Below, in pieces: positions 58,660-64,000 of a DNA stretch of 64,000 nucleotides. A program made the translations under genes and the position numbers. Each line of letters opens with the position of its first letter. The stretch's first letter is position 1. The notes below the pieces were generated by a model that searched no databases, was not told where the DNA came from, and saw only the letters and a list, made by a program, of their open reading frames with translations. Origin of the DNA: Candidatus Peribacteria bacterium (GTDB lineage: Bacteria; Patescibacteriota; Gracilibacteria; Peribacterales; Peribacteraceae); the NCBI GenBank assembly GCA_020632295.1, contig JACKFU010000002.1, forward strand, positions 372,001 through 436,000, written 5' to 3'.

Positions 58660-59446
58660 GGTGCTTTGGGGAAATCTTTTGAGCCTGCACTCCTGTGAGT
58701 TTCTCGAAACGGTCAATGATCACCTGACAGTACGCAGGATCAATTTCGACCATGAAACATCGCCTCTTCGTTTGTTCACAGGCAAGTAAGGTACTGCCTG
58801 AACCTCCAAATGGGTCGTAGATAACCTGTCCAATCCTTGAACTATTGAGAATCAGCCTACGGAGTAGCCCTACAGGTTTCATGGTCGGATGCAGTGTGCT
58901 GCTCTGCGGTCGTGGGTGAACGAGCACGCTCTTGTCCTTGGCTTTACGAAATGCGTGTTTCCCGAACCAACCGTAGGCGATGAGTTCATGTTGTGGGAGA
59001 TAGTCCATACGCCCAACGACTGCCGAAGTCTTTGCCCAGATGAGCAGTTGCCCGAAGCGATACCCAGCATCGAGAATGCCTTCACGGAGCGCAAAGACCA
59101 TCTTGTCTGCGTTGAAGATATAGTACCCGTTCTTCGATGACAGGTTCGGTTTCACTGCCTCAAGCCATACTCTGGTGAAGGTGCGGTACTCTTCTTCACC
59201 CTGCGTGTGGTCATTCAAAATCGTTCGATGGGTATTCTTGCTCTCGGTGAATCCCTGCTTATTTTCCACATATGAAACCCCATAGGGAGGATCAGTGAGA
59301 ATGAGATCAAGTTTGGTCTTGCCGATGAACTGCTGTACGAGATCTGCGTTCGTGCAGTCTCCACAGAGAAGCAAATGGGAGCCGAGCTTGAAAACGTCAC
59401 CCGTCTTAACGGAGACGCTTCGCTTTTTGGTTGGTGAGGGTTTCAT
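58652..59446 (-). CDS. DNA methyltransferase (N4-cytosine/N6-adenine type)
   Basis: 264 residues: LILTDPPYGVSYVENKQGF (motif IV, DPPY) then YDPFGGSGSTLLACEQTKRRCFMVEIDPAYC (AdoMet-binding motif). Order DPPY before FxGxG, beta class. No restriction partner is visible. In phages such orphan methyltransferases protect DNA from host restriction. It overlaps the neighbouring ParB-methylase gene by 41 nt. Confidence 0.9.
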   Translation of the reverse strand: MKPSPTKKRSVSVKTGDVFKLGSHLLLCGDCTNADLVQQFIGKTKLDLILTDPPYGVSYVENKQGFTESKNTHRTILNDHTQGEEEYRTFTRVWLEAVKPNLSSKNGYYIFNADKMVFALREGILDAGYRFGQLLIWAKTSAVVGRMDYLPQHELIAYGWFGKHAFRKAKDKSVLVHPRPQSSTLHPTMKPVGLLRRLILNSSRIGQVIYDPFGGSGSTLLACEQTKRRCFMVEIDPAYCQVIIDRFEKLTGVQAQKISPKHHA

Positions 59447-60683
59447 AGCGGTGAATAATGAGATCGCAAAAGACGGGTTCTACTTCACAAACGAGTGCCT
59501 TGCGTTTCATCTGTTCGCAGGCAATCAGTGTGGAACCGGAACCACCAAAGGAATCGAGTACAGTGTCGCTGGGTTTCGTGCAACGCCTCAGAGGTTTTTC
59601 ATGGAGTGTCGGTGGTTTCTGCGTGGGATGCTCGTATTCGTTGCCCGGTAACCTCTTCACGAGCCATATATTCAGAAGATCGAGAATGTCATCAATGCAG
59701 CGATTACCCGTTTCAATCTCTTTGTTGAGAATCTCCGTGAAGTTCTGCGCCGTGGGTGCAAGGTACGGTTTACCCCGAATGCCGTACACGCATGGTTCGT
59801 ATGCTTTGTTGAAGGCAACCTGTGGGGTGACATTGGCACCGTTTTTGATCCAGAGACAGACACGTTGTGGGTTGATACCGCTTTCACGGTAGAGATCCTG
59901 CAGAAGTCCGATGGATCGTTCATCACACCAGTAGAAAATATGGCTGTTTGGTGCTGATACTGCGATGGCATTCTCAATGGAAGCCTTGAGGAATGCGCGA
60001 TATTCCGTATCACTCTTATTGTCATTGATCGTTCCTCCGTAACCCTGCTTGTTTCCGACACCTTTGTCGTAGCTCAGGTTGATGTTGTACGGAGGGTCTG
60101 AGTAGACCATGTCCACCGTGCGCCTCCCGACGAGCTTTTTAATGACCGCAGGATCAGTTGCATCTCCACAGATGAGTCGGTGTTTCCCAAGCTGGTAGAG
60201 ATCACCCTGCTTTGTTTTCGGTTTCTTAATATTCTCCAGTTCCTTCTCCAAATCAAAGTTATCGTCTTCCGTTGCCAGTGCGTCATCCCAGATGTCAGAA
60301 AGGTCGCTATCATCGAATCCAACATCGAGCAGCATATCCATGTCGAAGGATTTGAGTAGCTCCATGTCCCACTCGCCCTGATTGCGATTCAGTCGGAGAT
60401 TCAATTCTTTCTCTTTCTTGAGATCGGCAATGTGGAGATATACGACCGGAACGGTCTTGTAGCCAAGCTCCTTTGCGATATCCAAACGGAAGTGACCGCC
60501 AATCACTACATTCTTTCGCTTCGGTGCGTTGTTTACGATGATCGGATCAACCAAGCCAAAGCGTTTCATACTCTGCCGTAAGTCACTGCGTTGCTTGTCG
60601 CTCCACTTACGCGGATTGTAGGGTGCAGGATTGAGCTGATCGACAGGAACTTCGACGATGGTGAGATTGGCTTTGGATGCCAT
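59406..60683 (-). CDS. ParB/Srx-domain DNA methyltransferase
   Basis: About 425 residues. The N-terminal ParB nuclease-like domain (VPVDQLNPAPYNPRKWSDKQ ... VIGGHFRLDIAKELGYKTVPVVYL) is followed by a beta-class methylase: DMVYSDPPYNINLSYDKG (motif IV) and LDSFGGSGSTLIACEQMKRKALVCEVEP (AdoMet). ATG 60683 (MASKANL). ParB-methylase fusions are common in phages and mobile elements. Confidence 0.9.
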   Translation of the reverse strand: MASKANLTIVEVPVDQLNPAPYNPRKWSDKQRSDLRQSMKRFGLVDPIIVNNAPKRKNVVIGGHFRLDIAKELGYKTVPVVYLHIADLKKEKELNLRLNRNQGEWDMELLKSFDMDMLLDVGFDDSDLSDIWDDALATEDDNFDLEKELENIKKPKTKQGDLYQLGKHRLICGDATDPAVIKKLVGRRTVDMVYSDPPYNINLSYDKGVGNKQGYGGTINDNKSDTEYRAFLKASIENAIAVSAPNSHIFYWCDERSIGLLQDLYRESGINPQRVCLWIKNGANVTPQVAFNKAYEPCVYGIRGKPYLAPTAQNFTEILNKEIETGNRCIDDILDLLNIWLVKRLPGNEYEHPTQKPPTLHEKPLRRCTKPSDTVLDSFGGSGSTLIACEQMKRKALVCEVEPVFCDLIIHRYETLTNQKAKRLR

Positions 60684-60893
60684 AGGCGAGTGGGTAGTGT
60701 TGATGTTTTTGTGCTGTTCACGAAAAAAGATTTGCAAGGGTAAAATCTGATCGCCAGATATGACACTCATGCTATTGCTTTGAACTAAGCCATTTTCTCC
60801 ACTGAAATTTCTTGGATTTTCTGAACACTACGACTCTTTTTCAGAGTTCGATGCGGTCATCGTTGAAAATTTCGTGAACATTTTCGTGAACTT

Positions 60894-61778
60894 CTACTCC
60901 TGATCCCAGCGGAATTTCTTGCAATAGGAAAGTTCAGGATTGAGACACCGCTTTCCTCCAGACTTAATGATAATGGGCTTGCAGCCGTGTCTTGCACTCA
61001 ATTTCTCCAATTCGAGGAGGCGTGTACCGATAGCTGATCGTTTCGTTCTCATAGACGTTCCCTTTGAAAACTGAGCAAGTTCCGTCAGAGAAACAAGCCT
61101 CCGGTGCGGATGCGGTGCAAGATTCCTCACATAATTGATTACAAGAATGATTTGTTTACCCACACGGTATGGCATCCATTGGTCGCCTACGGCGAAGAGG
61201 ATGCAGTTCGTTCCGTCAATTGCAATGCTCGTATCCAGCAGCTCTGCTGTTTCCGGTAGACATGGAAGGAGCTTTGCTTCCAATTCCGTTTGGACATTGT
61301 CAAAGACACTTGGAACTTCAACTTTCTCTGTCTGTAATTCCTCACCTTCCCTCACCGTATCTTCACTCGTCACAGGTGATGTGACAGAGAACGGGTCTAC
61401 CCAATTCTGCACAAAAATATTCTGAGCGATTTTGCCAAACGACAACATGTCCTCCATGGCTTCTTTCATGTGTGAAGAATTGAAGAGTGCGTTCATTGCA
61501 GTGACTTTTGGCTGCACTGCTTCCCTGACTGCCTCAAGCATGTTGAGAGTTGGTTGTATTGCTGCGTTCATTGCCTCCATTTGTGTGAAGAGATGGTCAA
61601 ATCTTGGCAGTGCTAGAGTTCTACTCATGGTGGCTGTCAGGTCTGGAAGAAAGCTGTTCACATGCCGTGTCATCTCCTCCAGCACTTTTTGATGCTGGAG
61701 TTGCAATGCATTGAGTTCCTCTATGGGGATAGGAAGAGGGAAACGCACTTTAACCTTTGGTGTTTTATCCTCGTTCAT
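60894..61778 (-). CDS. Unknown protein, possible DNA-binding C-terminus
   Basis: 294 residues. The N-terminal half is helical and Met-rich (LPRFDHLFTQMEAMNAAIQPTLNMLEAVREAVQPKVTAMN). The C-terminal half is mixed, with a possible winged-helix (LTELAQFSKGTSMRTKRSAIGTRLLELEKLSARHG) and basic residues around two Cys. TATAAT ends 8 nt before the ATG at 61778. Unrecognised family; probably part of the phage-like element. Confidence 0.6.
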   Translation of the reverse strand: MNEDKTPKVKVRFPLPIPIEELNALQLQHQKVLEEMTRHVNSFLPDLTATMSRTLALPRFDHLFTQMEAMNAAIQPTLNMLEAVREAVQPKVTAMNALFNSSHMKEAMEDMLSFGKIAQNIFVQNWVDPFSVTSPVTSEDTVREGEELQTEKVEVPSVFDNVQTELEAKLLPCLPETAELLDTSIAIDGTNCILFAVGDQWMPYRVGKQIILVINYVRNLAPHPHRRLVSLTELAQFSKGTSMRTKRSAIGTRLLELEKLSARHGCKPIIIKSGGKRCLNPELSYCKKFRWDQE

Positions 61779-62095
61779 TGGGCATATTATAGCTGAATAT
61801 GTGTTTCACGCATCCTTTTAGTTTCTACACAACTGAAATAGATTATCGTCAAGTAGCTACCAAGAGGTGCGGATTTCTACTGACCCGAATGGTTATTCAT
61901 AAATGGAACACCCTTTTTTATAGTGTCCCATTTGTCCCATTTAGCCCCTGACCCGAGTGGTTAACGCATCCTTATGAAAGGCACTCCAAAGGACTCCAAA
62001 AATCCCTATACTGGTTGGTGTCTGACACGACTGCTCCACCACATTCATCCACATTTTTAATTTTCAATTACCAATTTTCAATCTATCATAGATTT
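61779..62095. other. Intergenic region at the island's right border
   Basis: 317 nt without a credible gene. It holds the divergent -10 TATAAT for 61778 (61787-61792), two copies of CTGACCCGARTGGTTA about 70 nt apart (near 61880 and 61955), the tRNA-Ala 3'-end-like 10-mer at 62033-62042, an AATTTTCAATTA repeat, and the purE -10 TATCAT (62084-62089). Confidence 0.5.
62084..62089 (+). promoter_or_regulatory. -10 element for purE
   Basis: TATCAT ends 6 nt before ATG 62096, so a leaderless mRNA is expected. It decides the start: the longer frame would run through the promoter. Confidence 0.5.
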
Positions 62096-62551
62096 ATGAA
62101 CGTCACCTTCCTCCTCGGCTCCAAAAGCGACATCGAATTTACCGATAAGATAAAAGCGGTGCTTGATGAGTACAGTGTGCCCTCACAAGTGATTGTTGCT
62201 TCGGCCCACAAAGTACCTGAGAAGGTCTACAAGATTATGGAGAAGCTGAACGCAGATCCGCAGCCACAGGTAGTCATTACCGTCGTCGGTATGAGCAACG
62301 GTCTTGCAGGAGTCGCTGCCGCAGGCCTTGTGCATCCGGTCATCAACTGTCCTCCGTACGAGACGCTTGAGGAGTACATGGTCGATATTCACTCCTGCCT
62401 TCGCTATCCATCAGAAGTACCGTCCATGACGGTTCTCAGTCCAAAGAACGCAGCACTCGCTGCCATTCGGATACTCGGCGAAGGTGATGAAGTATTGAGA
62501 AAAAAGATGGCGGATCGCATTGCTAAGGTAAAAAGTAGTTATGAGAGTTGA
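62096..62551 (+). CDS. purE: Phosphoribosylaminoimidazole carboxylase PurE, class-II-like
   Basis: About 151 residues, starting MNVTFLLGSKSDIEF. SAHKVPEKV and VVGMSNGLAGVAAAGLVHPVINCPPYETL, then SCLRYPSEVPSMTVLSPKNAALAA. This resembles the class II AIR carboxylase of the animal PAICS protein (SAHKGP, GxSNGLGPV, YPVISCPP, LSPEGSA), not the typical bacterial class I enzyme (SAHRTP, AAHLPGM). Class II enzymes use CO2 directly and need no PurK. Confidence 0.9.
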   Translation: MNVTFLLGSKSDIEFTDKIKAVLDEYSVPSQVIVASAHKVPEKVYKIMEKLNADPQPQVVITVVGMSNGLAGVAAAGLVHPVINCPPYETLEEYMVDIHSCLRYPSEVPSMTVLSPKNAALAAIRILGEGDEVLRKKMADRIAKVKSSYES

Positions 62552-62882
62552 GCAGCCATTTCAGCCCGATTACGCAGGATTGATTGATTGCATTCTCGAT
62601 GATCTTGAGAATATGGATGCCATACAATCAAGCACTGTATTGCCCGAAGGAGAAATAACAATGCGTCGGGTGGAACTTCGCAAATCGTTTGAGTCTATAC
62701 TCTATCTCATTGGTAAAGACTATGGTTCACACCCATGGCGCCCCGATGATATTCAAGAACTGGAGGACGTAATGAAAGAATGTTATAGGAAATTCCCCCA
62801 TCCAGAAGATACATACTCTCAAGCATTGCTAACAGATATGCATCAACGCTTACAATTGCTAAACGTATTCTGTCCATCGTGA
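62541..62882 (+). CDS. Hypothetical protein following purE
   Basis: 113 residues, starts inside the 3' end of purE (11-nt overlap). Helical, acidic, no motifs (PDYAGLIDCILDDLENMDAIQSS ... DDIQELEDVMKECYRKFPHPED). Its own stop overlaps the next gene's surroundings, with the UDG start 24 nt later. I do not recognise it. Confidence 0.6.
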   Translation: MRVEQPFQPDYAGLIDCILDDLENMDAIQSSTVLPEGEITMRRVELRKSFESILYLIGKDYGSHPWRPDDIQELEDVMKECYRKFPHPEDTYSQALLTDMHQRLQLLNVFCPS

Positions 62883-62905
62883 CATTGAGCTGGTACCATG
62901 CGTCT

Positions 62906-63469
62906 ATGGTACTTACTCTTCCTGAACTCCAAGAAAAACTCCAAGCGTGGGATGGTTGTGCACTTTCCAAAAATGCCAATCCTGTTCTTGGCGAAGGAAA
63001 TCCCAATGCTGATGTCATGTTTATCGGTGAGGCACCAGGACAGAAAGAAGATGAACTCGGGAGACCATTTGTGGGTGCTGCAGGAAAATTTTTGGATGAG
63101 CTCATCGAGAGTATGGGCTGGAAGCGAAGCGACGTGTACATCAGTAACGTCGTAAAGTACCGACCGCCAGACAACCGCGACCCAACACCAGAGGAAAAGG
63201 AGCAGTGTATGCCTTGGCTCATGCTGGAGATTGCATTAATCAAACCAAAGGTCATCGTGCCACTTGGTCGGCATAGCCTGGGGCACTTCTACCAGAAAAT
63301 GAGTATTTCTAACGTGCACGGTACAGCACAGAAACTGACGGATGATATTACTATCTTTCCTATCTATCATCCCGCTGCTGCCCTGCATAACGGTAACCTT
63401 AGACAAAGCTTGATTGATGATTTTGCAAAGCTGAAAGAATATTTAGATGAATCAGAGATTAAGCCATGA
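62906..63469 (+). CDS. Family-4-type uracil-DNA glycosylase with incomplete Fe-S site
   Basis: About 187 residues. FIGEAPGQKEDELGRPFVGAAGKFLDELI (active-site loop), SNVVKYRPPDNRDPTPEE, PLGRHSLGHF and YHPAAAL: the family 4 UDG pattern. Normally four cysteines hold a [4Fe-4S] cluster (CxxCPL near the N-terminus, KCRPP, and a later Cys). Here the first is Trp (WDGCAL), the third Tyr (KYRPP), and only two remain (GCAL, EQCMPW). ATG 62906 lies 6 nt after a TACCAT element. Removes uracil from DNA. Confidence 0.85.
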   Translation: MVLTLPELQEKLQAWDGCALSKNANPVLGEGNPNADVMFIGEAPGQKEDELGRPFVGAAGKFLDELIESMGWKRSDVYISNVVKYRPPDNRDPTPEEKEQCMPWLMLEIALIKPKVIVPLGRHSLGHFYQKMSISNVHGTAQKLTDDITIFPIYHPAAALHNGNLRQSLIDDFAKLKEYLDESEIKP

Positions 63470-63828
63470 ATACTCTTGTCTTTGGCATATCTCTTTCGGC
63501 ATTGCTCTCGACGACCTCTCTCTTCATTGTGCTCTTTCGCGTGAGCCCACTTCTTGCCCCTGCTCAAGCGCTGTTTGCCTTCTTTTTTAGTGCTCTACTC
63601 AGTGTAACCACTGTAAGCACTCTTCTCCTGATGGCCATCTGGAAAAAAGTTCCCGGCCTTACGTGGGACACAGGAAAACTAACGAGTATCTGTCTTCGTC
63701 AGGGAATCTTCCTTGGTATTGCAACGACGATTACAGCGCTGTTTTTAGTTCTGCAACTGCTGACTTGGTGGATCGCTATTCTCATCTATGGTGTGTTTCT
63801 ACTGGTAGAACTGGCCCTAGAACATTAG
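63466..63828 (+). CDS. Small membrane protein
   Basis: 120 residues with three predicted transmembrane helices (FGISLSALLSTTSLFIVLF; ALFAFFFSALLSVTTVSTLLLMAI; GIFLGIATTITALFLVLQLLTWWIAILIYGVFLLVELAL). Overlaps the UDG stop by 4 nt (ATGA). No family assignment. Confidence 0.6.
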   Translation: MNTLVFGISLSALLSTTSLFIVLFRVSPLLAPAQALFAFFFSALLSVTTVSTLLLMAIWKKVPGLTWDTGKLTSICLRQGIFLGIATTITALFLVLQLLTWWIAILIYGVFLLVELALEH

Positions 63829-63831
63829 ACT
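63826..63831 (+). promoter_or_regulatory. -10 element for pheS
   Basis: TAGACT (overlapping the previous stop codon) ends 7 nt before the ATG at 63839. Confidence 0.45.
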
Positions 63832-63838
63832 ATCTACT

Positions 63839-64000
63839 ATGACAAACTGGTCAGACTACGAGCAACGGATTACAAGAGCACAGTCGAGCGCGGAGCTCGA
63901 TGCAATTGATCATGAACTCTTTAGCCGAAAGGCGGGGCTCATGACGGAGGCATTGAAAGCACTCAAAGATATTGATGCAGACAAGCGTAAGGAAACCGCA
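63839..64000 (+). CDS. pheS: Phenylalanyl-tRNA synthetase alpha subunit (N-terminus, partial)
   Basis: The first 54 residues are visible: MTNWSDYEQRITRAQSSAEL then LFSRKAGLMTEALKALKDID, the coiled-coil tRNA-binding start of PheS (compare yLGKKGxLTxllk). Cut by the window end. The identification rests on this N-terminal helical pattern. Confidence 0.75.
   Translation, partial: MTNWSDYEQRITRAQSSAELDAIDHELFSRKAGLMTEALKALKDIDADKRKETA

Larger units (their letters stand above)
33275..62042. mobile_element. Candidate accessory island (28.8 kb) next to tRNA-Ala
   Basis: Gene content changes abruptly after the tRNA-Ala: type III RM, DGR, E2-E1-JAB-patatin module, serine recombinase, phage terminases and methyltransferases. 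Core genes resume at purE. The 10-mer GCTCCACCAC ends tRNA-Ala and recurs at 62033-62042, a possible but short attachment-site repeat. The only recombinase found is a serine recombinase inside the island, a class that does not usually target tRNA 3' ends, so the exact borders are uncertain. Confidence 0.4.

Overview
The window looks like a chromosome segment of a Patescibacteria (CPR) bacterium, possibly of the Peregrinibacteria/Peribacteria type. The evidence is compact gene packing, short start-proximal promoters instead of Shine-Dalgarno leaders, many Ser/Ala-rich surface proteins, dispersed short tandem repeats, and informational genes in non-classical neighbourhoods. UGA is used as a stop in core genes, so this is not a code-25 Gracilibacterium/Absconditabacterium. 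The lineage assignment is inference.

Left core region (1-33.3 kb): a partial rpoC that is not preceded by rpoB; a zinc-ribbon protein plus lipoprotein; a CofE-like ligase and purN; an FNR-like reductase; carA; two linked unknown proteins; an SPFH protein; a cluster of secreted or membrane-anchored Ser-rich proteins around rny; mutY; tuf-rpsJ-(bL32-like)-nusB-rnc; a Bax-inhibitor-like protein; two VirB2-like multi-repeat membrane proteins; folP; a phosphohexomutase; an atypical asparaginase; gmk; a candidate structured RNA of about 375 nt; DUF389, GT-C-like and SGNH-like proteins; and tRNA-Arg(GCG) and tRNA-Ala(GGC).

Accessory island (about 33.3-61.8 kb): a sigma-region-2-like protein, a large branched inverted repeat, and a type III restriction-modification pair (mod-res). 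Next is a complete diversity-generating retroelement (DGR): one template repeat (TR), three variable repeats (VR), Avd and reverse transcriptase. Its three targets are an AAA+ ATPase with a C-terminal variable domain and two tandem stand-alone relatives. A transglutaminase-vWA protein lies directly upstream. In the VRs, 47 of 51 mismatches to the TR fall on TR adenines. Beyond the DGR lie an HTH gene with paired palindromes, a two-gene ubiquitin-like conflict module (a metallo-beta-lactamase fold protein plus a 1120-residue E2-E1-JAB-patatin fusion), a serine recombinase, and a phage packaging remnant (two tandem TerL genes, a TerS-like gene, two DNA methyltransferases) without visible capsid genes.

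Right core region (61.8-64 kb): a class-II-like purE, a small unknown protein, a family-4 uracil-DNA glycosylase, a membrane protein and the start of pheS. MutY and the uracil-DNA glycosylase, 44 kb apart, have each lost two of the four cysteines that hold the [4Fe-4S] cluster.

The island appears to combine defence (type III RM, E2-E1-JAB-patatin) with targeted protein diversification of an NTPase system. The DGR-diversified AAA+/transglutaminase-vWA module and the all-in-one E2-E1-JAB-patatin protein are the most noteworthy systems.
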